From the NCBI RefSeq assembly GCF_000010305.1, contig NC_012489.1:2797646-2861645 (forward strand): DNA of 64,000 nt, written 5' to 3'. Below are positions 57,140 through 64,000 of the stretch, one piece after another. Position numbers and translations under genes: made by a program. Each line of letters opens with the position of its first letter. Position 1 is the first letter of the stretch. Source of the DNA: Gemmatimonas aurantiaca T-27 (GTDB taxonomy: Bacteria > Gemmatimonadota > Gemmatimonadetes > Gemmatimonadales > Gemmatimonadaceae). The notes under the pieces are model-generated. The model did no database searches, was not told the origin of the DNA, and was given only the letters and a program-made list of their open reading frames with translations.

Positions 57140-57971
57140 ACTGCCGGAAACGGAGACCATCGCGCGCGATCTGCACGCGATGGTGGTGGGCAGCGTGGTG
57201 CGGGATGTTTCGGTGCCCCGCCCCGATGTGCTGCGTGAGATTGCCGCAGCGGATTTGTGCAGCGCCTTGTCTGGTGGGCGCATCACCCGGGTGTGGCGCC
57301 GCGCCAAGCTGATCGTGCTCGACCTCACGCTGGCCGATAGGCAGAACAGCCACCTCGTGGTGCAGCCGCGCTTCACTGGTGGGCTGCTGGTGGACGACGG
57401 CACGTTGCCGACCAGCGAGTTTGCCTACAGTTGTGTGGCGATGTCTCTCGGCGATGGTCGCACCCTCCACTATCGCGACGTGCGCCGGCTGGGCACGGTG
57501 GCGCTGATGCCAGAGGCGCGATTTCTCGAATATTCGTCGGGGCTGGGCCCCGAGCCCCTTGACCAAACATTCGACGCAACTGCATTTTCGGGTTGTGTTC
57601 GGTTATCGCATCAGTCCATCAAAGTCGTTTTGATGGATCAGCGGCGATTGGCCGGCGTTGGCAACATCTACGCGAACGAGGCCCTGTGGCGCGCCGGCAT
57701 CGATCCTTCCCGAGAAGCTTCCTCGTTGACGTTTGCCGAGGCAGAACGGCTGCACACCGCGTTGCGCGACGTGCTGACGGCGAGCATCGCGGCCCGTGGC
57801 ACCAGTTTCCGCGACTATCGGGATGCGCGAGGTGAGCGTGGCACCTTCGTTGAGCAACTGGCCGCCTACGGACGCGGCGGGGAACCCTGCCCTCGCTGCG
57901 GTCGACGGCTCGTGGTCACCCACGCCGTGGACGGCCGCAGCACGGTCTTCTGCCCGGGCTGCCAGTTCTAG
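57132..57971 (+). CDS. mutM: Formamidopyrimidine-DNA glycosylase (canonical MutM)
   Basis: MutM (279 aa) excises oxidised purines such as 8-oxoguanine. Translation must begin at the TTG at 57132, since only this gives the catalytic MPELPETE N-terminus; the codon overlaps the purD stop. The DNA-binding Lys lies in RRAKLIVLDL, the VGNIYANEALWRAGIDP helix-turn-helix region is clear, and the zinc finger is CPRCGRRL with STVFCPGCQ. It is a second Fpg family member beside the one at 45381. Confidence 0.94.
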   Translation: MPELPETETIARDLHAMVVGSVVRDVSVPRPDVLREIAAADLCSALSGGRITRVWRRAKLIVLDLTLADRQNSHLVVQPRFTGGLLVDDGTLPTSEFAYSCVAMSLGDGRTLHYRDVRRLGTVALMPEARFLEYSSGLGPEPLDQTFDATAFSGCVRLSHQSIKVVLMDQRRLAGVGNIYANEALWRAGIDPSREASSLTFAEAERLHTALRDVLTASIAARGTSFRDYRDARGERGTFVEQLAAYGRGGEPCPRCGRRLVVTHAVDGRSTVFCPGCQF

Positions 57972-58014
57972 TCCGTTCGCGGGCGGAAAGCCGGTTGCTG
58001 GAGAGCAGCTCGAT

Positions 58015-59193
58015 CTGGCCGTCGATACACCGGCAGTCGATATCGAACGGCTGCGGGATCAGGTTCGCGCGACGGCGCGTAACGAGCCGGGCGTGTACCT
58101 CATGCGCGGCGGACGCGGCGACGTGCTGTACGTGGGCAAGAGTACGCAGGTGCGAACGCGACTGCTCTCCTACTTTCGCCTGCCGTGGCCCGAACATCGT
58201 CATGCCCGGATGTTGCGGGAGACGGCACACATCGAATGGGAGCCACATCCGAGCGAGTTTGCGGCGTTGTTGCGCGAAGTGCGTCTCATTCGCGCGCACT
58301 TGCCGCGTTACAACGTGCGATCAGCGCGCCCACTCGACAAATGGTGGGTGATCACGATCGCCAAGGGACTCACGCCGCGCCTGCGGGTGCAGCGGGCCAG
58401 TGCGGCCGCACGCTCTCGCGACGTCGCACAGATCATCGGTCCTTTTGCATCCCGCCGGCCACTGGTGGACGCACTGCGCGTCTTGAACGACGCGCTGGGT
58501 CTGCGGGATTGTTCCGATCGCATCCGCATGCATGTGCGCGATGTGGCCGAGCTGTTCGAGGAGCATCATCCGGCGATGCAGCGCACGCCGGCATGTCATC
58601 GCTATGAAACGCGGCGTTGCCTCGGCCCCTGTGTAGGCGCGACCAGTGAGTATGAGTATCGTACCCAACTCACACGCGCCAAGGCGGTGCTCGAGGGGCG
58701 CGACGATTCTCCGCAGCAGCACCTTGTGCGCGAAATGGCGGTAGCCAGTGCGGCACTGTCGTACGAACGTGCCGGCTGGTTGCGCGACCGGCTCACCGCG
58801 CTGCAGGACCTCGAATCACAACTGGCGCGTGTGCGCGAGGCGCTGTCGCGACCGAGTTGTGTCTACGCGGTGCCTGGCCGCCAGGGCGATGACCGACTGT
58901 ATCTCATCCGGCATGGTCGTGTGGTCGCCGAGGCTCGATGTGCAGACCCCGATTCGGTGAATGACCTGCAGGCGCTCGAATCACGCGCCACGCAGGCTCC
59001 CTCCGGCGCCATGGTGGATCAGCTCGACGAACTCCTGCTGGTGGAGTCGTGGTTGCGTGGGCGACAGGGGGAGCGTGCGCTGGTGGCCGACTCCGTGGTG
59101 GGCGCACTGCAGGCGCTGGCCTGCTCTTACTCCTCGGTCGGCTCTTCGGTCGGCTCCTCGACCAGCAACGGAATCAGCTCCACGTCGGCCTGA
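58015..59193 (+). CDS. GIY-YIG nuclease, UvrC-like but lacking the RNase H domain
   Basis: This protein matches the N-terminal half of UvrC. It has the GIY-YIG nuclease fold (GVYLMRGGRGDVLYVGKS, then RTRLLSYF), the conserved Arg/Glu helix (HPSEFAALLREVRLIRAHLP), the UvrC-type cysteine cluster CHRYETRRCLGPC and a UVR-like helical pair (ALSYERAGWLRDRLTALQDL). It ends after about 390 residues, without the endonuclease-V-like RNase H or HhH domains, as in Cho-type nucleases. No ATG, GTG or TTG start exists in frame after mutM; a CTG at 58015 with GGAGAG 11 bases upstream is proposed, otherwise a TTG inside mutM (57850). The tail SSVGSSVGSS overlaps the next gene. Confidence 0.8.
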   Translation: MAVDTPAVDIERLRDQVRATARNEPGVYLMRGGRGDVLYVGKSTQVRTRLLSYFRLPWPEHRHARMLRETAHIEWEPHPSEFAALLREVRLIRAHLPRYNVRSARPLDKWWVITIAKGLTPRLRVQRASAAARSRDVAQIIGPFASRRPLVDALRVLNDALGLRDCSDRIRMHVRDVAELFEEHHPAMQRTPACHRYETRRCLGPCVGATSEYEYRTQLTRAKAVLEGRDDSPQQHLVREMAVASAALSYERAGWLRDRLTALQDLESQLARVREALSRPSCVYAVPGRQGDDRLYLIRHGRVVAEARCADPDSVNDLQALESRATQAPSGAMVDQLDELLLVESWLRGRQGERALVADSVVGALQALACSYSSVGSSVGSSTSNGISSTSA

Positions 59194-59642
59194 CCGTTCC
59201 GGATGTACAGCTTGGCCACGCTGGGCTGCAAATCGAAGCGACGTGGGCCGGCGGCGCCGGGGTTGATCACAATGCGCCGGGCGGCCTTGGTGATCAACTG
59301 CCGGTGTGTATGGCCATACACGATCACCTGCGCCGTGGGGTAGGCGCTGACGAGACGGGGCGGCGTGGTGGAGCCCACTTCATGGCCATGGGTCACCACG
59401 ATGCGCACGCCATCGATCACCTCTTCGATGCGCTCCACCAGATCGTGCCGCCCCGGTGCATCGGTGTTGCCCCACACGGCACGCACGGGAGCAATGGTCG
59501 CCAGTTCCGTGAGCACGTCAGCGGGGCCGACGTCACCGGCATGAAAAATCTGCGACACACCCTGCAGCGCCTGAAAGACCTCCGGGCGCACCAGGCCATG
59601 TGTATCCGAAATCAATCCAATGATCGTGGTGCTCTGTGTCAT
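59127..59642 (-). CDS. YfcE/MJ0936-type metallophosphoesterase
   Basis: This 171-aa protein is a small calcineurin-like phosphoesterase. Metal-binding motifs are in order: SDTHG near residue 12, HAGDVG, GNTD, VTHGH and YGHTH. Family members hydrolyse phosphodiesters or act as regulators; the substrate is not predictable. The ATG at 59642 overlaps the upstream TPR-like gene stop (ATGA). The acidic C-terminal tail comes from the 12-bp repeat, and the last 67 bases overlap the convergent UvrC-like gene. Confidence 0.9.
   Translation of the reverse strand: MTQSTTIIGLISDTHGLVRPEVFQALQGVSQIFHAGDVGPADVLTELATIAPVRAVWGNTDAPGRHDLVERIEEVIDGVRIVVTHGHEVGSTTPPRLVSAYPTAQVIVYGHTHRQLITKAARRIVINPGAAGPRRFDLQPSVAKLYIRNGQADVELIPLLVEEPTEEPTEE
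59134..59157. repeat. Two 12-bp tandem units inside a convergent gene overlap
   Basis: TCGGTCGGCTCT is followed directly by TCGGTCGGCTCC. On the plus strand it encodes SVGS repeats at the end of the UvrC-like protein; on the minus strand it encodes the acidic tail EEPTEEPTEE of the phosphoesterase. Copy number could change both tails at once without a frameshift. Confidence 0.7.
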
Positions 59643-60319
59643 CCCATGTCCGAGGTCGCCGCACGGAGGGCACGACGTCGCTGCAATTCAGCGAGCGCAC
59701 CTTCCGCATCCGGCGTCCCCGGAAATCTGTCGGCCAGCCGCCGAAGTTCCACCACCGCGCGCCCGGAATCTTCGAGCGGACCCAGATAGAGGTCGACCAG
59801 CCGGTGGGTGGCGTAGAGCTCGTCACTGCGCGACCCATCGGACACATGGCGCAGCCGCTGCAATGCAATACGGGCCCGGTCATGGTGCCCACTCGAGGTC
59901 ATGAGCTCGGCTTCTGTTCGCAGGGTGGCCGCCGAGTCGCCGTGCTCGAGCCGGATGGACTCGAAAATATCGATCGCATCGTCGAGCCGGCCCTGGGCCG
60001 CCATCGCTTCCGCCTGCGACACCGGCACCACGGGCGGCTGCTGCTCACCACCGCCTGAGGGATGCAGGAACTGATGGAGCACGGCTCCGCCCAGTCGCGT
60101 GACGGTGGACAACACGGCGAACAGCAGACCTGCCGCCACGGGGGCGATGAACAGTCCCAGCAGAAGCCGTGAACGCCCTTGGGCGCCATACAGCATCACC
60201 ACCACGATCGCTGGAGCTACCAGCGCGGCGGATACCACCACTCCCACCGACACGGCGCTCCAGAAGCGTCGGCGGCGTTCACGTTGAATGGATTTCTCGA
60301 ACAAGTCGAGATCAAGCAT
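59639..60319 (-). CDS. Membrane protein with TPR-like cytoplasmic domain
   Basis: I do not recognise a named family for this 226-aa protein. It has a basic N-terminus (IQRERRRRFW), two membrane segments (about residues 20-45 and 55-80) and a soluble part made of TPR-like helical pairs (AEAMAAQGRLDDAIDIFESI, later TSSGHHDRARIALQRL and DSGRAVVELRRLADRFPGT). The ATG at 60319 excludes 26 unconserved upstream residues. It follows ubiX by 78 bases and overlaps the phosphoesterase gene, so it belongs to the same operon as the quinone genes. A scaffold role is possible but unproved. Confidence 0.75.
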   Translation of the reverse strand: MLDLDLFEKSIQRERRRRFWSAVSVGVVVSAALVAPAIVVVMLYGAQGRSRLLLGLFIAPVAAGLLFAVLSTVTRLGGAVLHQFLHPSGGGEQQPPVVPVSQAEAMAAQGRLDDAIDIFESIRLEHGDSAATLRTEAELMTSSGHHDRARIALQRLRHVSDGSRSDELYATHRLVDLYLGPLEDSGRAVVELRRLADRFPGTPDAEGALAELQRRRALRAATSDMG

Positions 60320-60397
60320 TGCCACTCCCCCAAAAGATGCCACATCGCACCACATCGGAGGACGACGCCTCAGAGCCACCGCCGTCACATGCCCCAC

Positions 60398-61036
60398 TCA
60401 CTCCCCGGGAATCGAGCCCCAGCGACGTCCCACGTCGTGTTCGATATCGAGATGATCGAGGATACGCGCGACCATGAAGTCCACCAGGTCGGAAATCCCG
60501 GCGGGTTTGTGGTAGAACCCCGGAGCCGCCGGAATCACCGTCGCCCCCGCACGGGTGACCGCTGTGAGGTTCTCCAGATGGATCAGCGACAGCGGCGTCT
60601 CCCGGGGCACCAGGATGAGCTTCCGCCGCTCCTTGAGGGCAACATCGGCCGCCCGCTCCACCAGCGAACGTGACGTGCCGTGGGCGATGGCGCTCACCGT
60701 GCCCATGGAGCACGGGCACACCACCATGCCGCTGGTGCGCGCCGACCCACTGGCCGGCGGGGCGCCACGATCCGTGTCATCGAACACCGTGACCACGCTG
60801 GCAAAGCTGCCCGGCGTGCCGCCCGATTCCACCTGCACCCGCAAGGTCTCGAGGTCGCCGATCTCACTTTCCGTCTGCAGCAGGCGCCACCCATGCCCCG
60901 ACACGATCAGCCAGGTGGGTACCCGCAACGCGACCAATGCCTGCAACAGCCGCACGGCATAGGGCGCCCCAGAGGCGCCGGTAATGGCGAGGACAACGGG
61001 ATGGCGCGGCATCCAGCGATCCAGGTCGCTGCTCAT
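60398..61036 (-). CDS. ubiX: Flavin prenyltransferase (UbiX/MqnM-like)
   Basis: UbiX (212 aa) makes the prenylated FMN cofactor that UbiD decarboxylases need. The FMN-binding ITGASGAPYAVRLL start, CPCSMGTVSAIAHG, the ERRKLILVPRETPLS block and PAAPGFYHKP are all typical. The ATG at 61036 overlaps the ubiA stop (ATGA). A 20-residue insertion after residue 70 (ESGGTPGSFASVVTVFDDTD) is longer than in E. coli. With ubiA and ubiD it probably serves menaquinone synthesis in the futalosine route, where the homologue is called MqnM. Confidence 0.92.
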   Translation of the reverse strand: MSSDLDRWMPRHPVVLAITGASGAPYAVRLLQALVALRVPTWLIVSGHGWRLLQTESEIGDLETLRVQVESGGTPGSFASVVTVFDDTDRGAPPASGSARTSGMVVCPCSMGTVSAIAHGTSRSLVERAADVALKERRKLILVPRETPLSLIHLENLTAVTRAGATVIPAAPGFYHKPAGISDLVDFMVARILDHLDIEHDVGRRWGSIPGE

Positions 61037-61989
61037 CGCCGAATCCCCAGCAGCATCCGCGCCGCAAACACGGCGGTGAGGAAACCCAGTGAGATCATGC
61101 CGTTCATGGTGAAAAATGCCGCGTCCACCCGGCTCAGGTCGTTGGCCTTCACCAGTCGATGCTCCCATAGCAGCATCAGTGCGATACCCACCACGGCAAT
61201 CCACAGCACCGCTGTGACGAACGCCGGGGTGATGCCGAGCGGGTGCGCGGCCATCACGCCGGCAAAACACGCCACTGCCAGCACATGCAATGTGCGCGCG
61301 ATGCGAATGGCCTTCACCACACCAAACGTGCTCGGCACACTGTGCAATCCGTGCTGCGCATCGAAGTCGGCGTCCTGCAAGGCATAGATCATGTCGAAGC
61401 CTCCGCTCCAGCACACCACGGCCAGCGCGAGCACACACAGCAGCCACCAGGGATCACTCCACTGCCCGGTGACAGCGAGGTAACCGCCCACCGGCGCGAT
61501 CGACAGCCCGAGTCCCAACCACAGGTGCGACCAGCGGGTGAATCGTTTGGTGTAGCTGTAGCCGAGCACCCACAGCAACGCGACGGGAGAGAGCGCGAAG
61601 CAGAGCGGATTGAGGCGATAGGCTGCGTACACGAACAGCGCGCTGGTGACCACGATACTGACCCGCGCCTGCAGCAGCGTGAGAGTACCGGCCGGCAGCT
61701 CGCGCATGGCGGTGCGCGGATTCAGCGCGTCGACATCGCGATCGACCAGGCGATTGAACGCCATGGCCGCAAAGCGGGCGCTGGTAAAAGCCACGATCAC
61801 CCACCACACCATGGCCCCCGTCACCGGCGCCACCGCGCTGGCAAACAGCACGCCCACCAACGAGAAGGGCATGGCGAACACCGTGTGCGGCAGCTTCACG
61901 AAGTTGCCCAATCGCACCGGCAGCGACTGCCCGCGCATCAACTGGCCGTCGCGTGCCCCCGGAGGCGGAACGATGCCGGATGCCGACAT
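61033..61989 (-). CDS. ubiA: UbiA-family polyprenyltransferase (MqnP-like)
   Basis: This membrane prenyltransferase (318 aa) attaches a polyprenyl chain to an aromatic acid. The two Asp-rich motifs are present: NRLVDRDVDALNPRTAMRELP (first, NxxxDxxxD) and DMIYALQDADFDAQHGLHSV (second). About eight hydrophobic helices are seen. Next to UbiD and UbiX homologues and menG, with menaquinone the only quinone known in Gemmatimonas, its likely substrate is 1,4-dihydroxy-6-naphthoate (MqnP) rather than 4-hydroxybenzoate. The ATG at 61989 shares one base with the ubiD stop. Confidence 0.9.
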   Translation of the reverse strand: MSASGIVPPPGARDGQLMRGQSLPVRLGNFVKLPHTVFAMPFSLVGVLFASAVAPVTGAMVWWVIVAFTSARFAAMAFNRLVDRDVDALNPRTAMRELPAGTLTLLQARVSIVVTSALFVYAAYRLNPLCFALSPVALLWVLGYSYTKRFTRWSHLWLGLGLSIAPVGGYLAVTGQWSDPWWLLCVLALAVVCWSGGFDMIYALQDADFDAQHGLHSVPSTFGVVKAIRIARTLHVLAVACFAGVMAAHPLGITPAFVTAVLWIAVVGIALMLLWEHRLVKANDLSRVDAAFFTMNGMISLGFLTAVFAARMLLGIRR

Positions 61990-63479
61990 CAGCCTGCTCC
62001 CAACGGGCCGATACCCAGGCTCGCCCACTTGGCGTCCACGGCGCGCTTGGTCGCGTCATCCATCTCGATCACCTTGGGCCAGGCCCGGGTGAATCCCTCT
62101 TCGGGCCATTTGCGCGTGGCATCGATGCCCATCTTGCTGCCGTACGTGAACGCGCGGCTCGCGTGATCGAGCACGTCCACCGGCCCCATCGTGAACCGAA
62201 CATCACGCTGTGGGTCCATGTTGTTGAGTGCCACCCACCAGGCTTCCACGGGATTGCGCACGTTCACCTCCTTGTCCACCACCACCAACACCTTTGCAAG
62301 CGACATGAGCCCCTGCCCCCACAACGCGTGCATCACCTTGTCGGCATGGCCGGGATACTTCTTGTCGATGCTCACGAACACGAGGTTGTGAAACCCGCCC
62401 TCGGCCGGCATGTGATAGTCCACCACTTCCGGTGTGGTGAGCTTGAGCAGCGGCAGGAAGATGCGCTCGGTGGCATGCCCGAGATAGAAGTCTTCCATCG
62501 GCGGACGCCCCACGATCGTGGTGGAGTACACCGCATTCTTGCGCATCGTCACCGCGGTGACATGCACGCGCGGATAGAGGTCCGCTTCCGAATAGAATCC
62601 CGTGTGATCGCCAAACGGCCCTTCCACCACCAGGGCTTCGGCAGGGTCGATGTACCCTTCGATCACGATTTCCGAATCGGCCGGCACTTCGAGGTCGTTG
62701 GTGACGGCCTTGGTGAGGCGCACCGGATCCCGACGGAGAAAGCCGGCAAACAGGAATTCGTCGATGTTCGGCGGCAACGGTGCACTGGCGGCGTACATGC
62801 TGGCCGGATCCGATCCGATGATGATGCACACTGGCATCTTTTCACCACGTTCGGCCATCTGTCGCATGTGTTCGGCGCCTGTCTTGTGCCGCTGCCAGTG
62901 CATGGCCACATGACGCTTCCCGAGCTGCTGCACGCGGTACATGCCCACATTGCGGATGCCACGCGCCGGATCCTTGCTCACCACGGCCGTCATGGTGAGG
63001 AACGGGCCACCGTCTTCCGGCCAGCAGTGCAGCACAGGGAGCTTGTCGAGATCGATCTCGTCGCCCTGCCACACGACGTCCTGACATGACGGGGTACCAC
63101 CCCTCACGCGCGGGGGGAACTTGGACACCTCGAGCAAGCGTGGCAGCAGCGACAATTTGCCGAGCAGGCCATCGGGCACTTTCATGTCCATCAGTTGGGT
63201 GATGCGCGCCCCGATCTCGTCGAGGGAATCGACACCCAGTGCGATCGACATGCGCCGCATGGACCCGAACAGATTGATCGCGACCGGATAGGCCGAAAGC
63301 GTACCATCGCGCAGAATCGGCTTCTCGAAGAGCAGCGCCTTGCCGCCCCCGTGCATCTTCGAAACCCGATCGGTGATTTCGGTAATCTCGAGATGCACAT
63401 TCGTCGGCGTGCTGATGCGATGCAACTCGCCGGCACGATCAATGGCGTCGAGGAACTGCGCGAGGGTATCGAGTGACAT
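61989..63479 (-). CDS. ubiD: UbiD-family decarboxylase (MqnL-like)
   Basis: UbiD family member (496 aa) that removes a carboxyl group from a prenylated aromatic acid using prenyl-FMN. Visible are MHGGGKALLFEKP at the N-terminus and the active-site block IVIEGYIDPAEALVVEGPFG with GDHTGFYS, which contains the catalytic Glu/Arg/Glu region. The central VHVTAVTMRKNAVYSTTIVGRPP is also typical. It follows the methyltransferase gene by 20 bases and precedes ubiA with a 1-base overlap. The cluster points to menaquinone synthesis by the futalosine route. Confidence 0.93.
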   Translation of the reverse strand: MSLDTLAQFLDAIDRAGELHRISTPTNVHLEITEITDRVSKMHGGGKALLFEKPILRDGTLSAYPVAINLFGSMRRMSIALGVDSLDEIGARITQLMDMKVPDGLLGKLSLLPRLLEVSKFPPRVRGGTPSCQDVVWQGDEIDLDKLPVLHCWPEDGGPFLTMTAVVSKDPARGIRNVGMYRVQQLGKRHVAMHWQRHKTGAEHMRQMAERGEKMPVCIIIGSDPASMYAASAPLPPNIDEFLFAGFLRRDPVRLTKAVTNDLEVPADSEIVIEGYIDPAEALVVEGPFGDHTGFYSEADLYPRVHVTAVTMRKNAVYSTTIVGRPPMEDFYLGHATERIFLPLLKLTTPEVVDYHMPAEGGFHNLVFVSIDKKYPGHADKVMHALWGQGLMSLAKVLVVVDKEVNVRNPVEAWWVALNNMDPQRDVRFTMGPVDVLDHASRAFTYGSKMGIDATRKWPEEGFTRAWPKVIEMDDATKRAVDAKWASLGIGPLGAG

Positions 63480-63499
63480 GAACCGGTGAGCGGACGGAG

Positions 63500-64000
63500 T
63501 CAGACGGTGCCGGTGTGGATCGCCGCGATGCCGAGGCTAAGGCGCTCCCACTGTACGGCGTTGTAGCCAGCGGCCCGCATGCGATCGGCCAGTGCGGTTT
63601 CCGTCGGGAAGTGGGCGACCGACAGCGGCAGATACGTGTACGCCGATCCATGCCCACTCACGAGACGGCCGATGAGCGGCAGGATGCGGTGGAAATAGAA
63701 CTGGTACGCCATCCGCACGACCGCGATACGCGGCGTGGAGAATTCGAGGATCACAAAGCGCGCGCCCGGCGTGAGCACCCGGCGCACCTCTTTCAGACAG
63801 GCATCGAGATCGGCCACGTTGCGGATGCCAAATGCCACCACGGCCCCGTCGAACGTGTCATCGGCAAATGGGAGCTGCAGCGCATCGGCGCCCACGGGTG
63901 CCAGTCGATCGGCCGGTGCTTTGCCGATACCGTGCCGCAGCATTGGCACGGCGAAATCCGCACCGATGACCCGTCCGTCGAAGCCATCCTGACGCGTGAG
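63500..64000 (-). CDS. menG: Menaquinone/ubiquinone methyltransferase, C-terminal part (5' end outside window)
   Basis: This is the C-terminal 166 residues of a SAM-dependent quinone methyltransferase (MenG/UbiE). The visible part begins near the end of SAM motif I (GRVIGADFAVPML) and includes ADALQLPFADDTFDGAVVAFGIRNVAD, typical of the family, and VLTPGARFVILEFSTP and YLPLSVAHFPT. The frame continues past the right edge, so the Met at 63949 is internal. As the first gene of the operon in view, it would carry out the last methylation of menaquinone after MqnP and MqnL. Confidence 0.92.
   Translation of the reverse strand, partial: LTRQDGFDGRVIGADFAVPMLRHGIGKAPADRLAPVGADALQLPFADDTFDGAVVAFGIRNVADLDACLKEVRRVLTPGARFVILEFSTPRIAVVRMAYQFYFHRILPLIGRLVSGHGSAYTYLPLSVAHFPTETALADRMRAAGYNAVQWERLSLGIAAIHTGTV

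Overview
The window looks like chromosome from a high-GC Gram-negative bacterium, most likely a member of the Gemmatimonadota (Gemmatimonas-like). This is inferred from four things read together: a SusC/RagA plus SusD/RagB outer-membrane pair, a CrtB-CruF-CrtI set for an acyclic carotenoid, a complete 14-gene complex I operon, and UbiX/UbiA/UbiD/MenG homologues arranged as in the late futalosine (Mqn) menaquinone route. No phage, plasmid, transposon, CRISPR, tRNA or rRNA was seen. Nearly all genes are compact and many overlap by 1, 4 or 8 bases.

Layout. 1-2783 (+): the 3' end of a NAD-type formate dehydrogenase operon (fdhA/fdsA end, fdhD, fdsD, mobA), closed by a hairpin terminator. 2845-18006 (-): nuoABCDEFGHIJKLMN followed 17 bases later by an NAD-malic enzyme gene. 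18007-18486: a regulatory region between divergent operons. 18487-22791 (+): a SusC/SusD pair. 22999-26334 (+): crtB-cruF-crtI. 26597-33864 (+): proteostasis genes tig, clpP, clpX and lon, then the ribosome-assembly GTPase engB and a small lipoprotein. 33866-34462 (-): a Nudix hydrolase. 34557-39543 (+): trpE, an FHA-GAF-adenylate cyclase, a Kdo/WaaP-type sugar kinase and a GT9 glycosyltransferase. 39544-45310: maf, metZ, dtd, a 528-residue unknown protein and prfC. 45381-51080: an Fpg-like glycosylase, an ankyrin protein, and glmS/glmM for UDP-GlcNAc synthesis. 51337-54485: a degenerate acyl-CoA-synthetase-like protein, a response regulator with an HD-GYP-type domain, and a MetB-like enzyme. 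54637-59193 (+): an M48-like protein without its catalytic HE, purD, mutM and a UvrC-like protein lacking the RNase H nuclease half. 59127-64000 (-): a menG/ubiE fragment, ubiD, ubiA, ubiX, a TPR-like membrane protein and a YfcE-type phosphoesterase.

How the genes fit together. Formate dehydrogenase and malic enzyme both make NADH, complex I oxidises it, and the Mqn/Ubi-type genes would make the menaquinone that complex I reduces, so much of the window serves one respiratory chain. The trigger factor, ClpXP and Lon genes form a folding and degradation block. The cyclase, sugar kinase and heptosyltransferase-like genes overlap start to stop, which suggests envelope (LPS core) modification tied to cyclic-nucleotide signalling. 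The least ordinary proteins are the 528-residue unknown, the pseudo-M48 protein, the degenerate ANL protein, the truncated UvrC-like nuclease and the variant HD-GYP regulator. The least ordinary DNA is the divergent nuo/susC region and the block upstream of tig, which holds inverted heptamer repeats and a G4/i-motif tract. All functions are inferred from reading the translated sequence; no database search was run.
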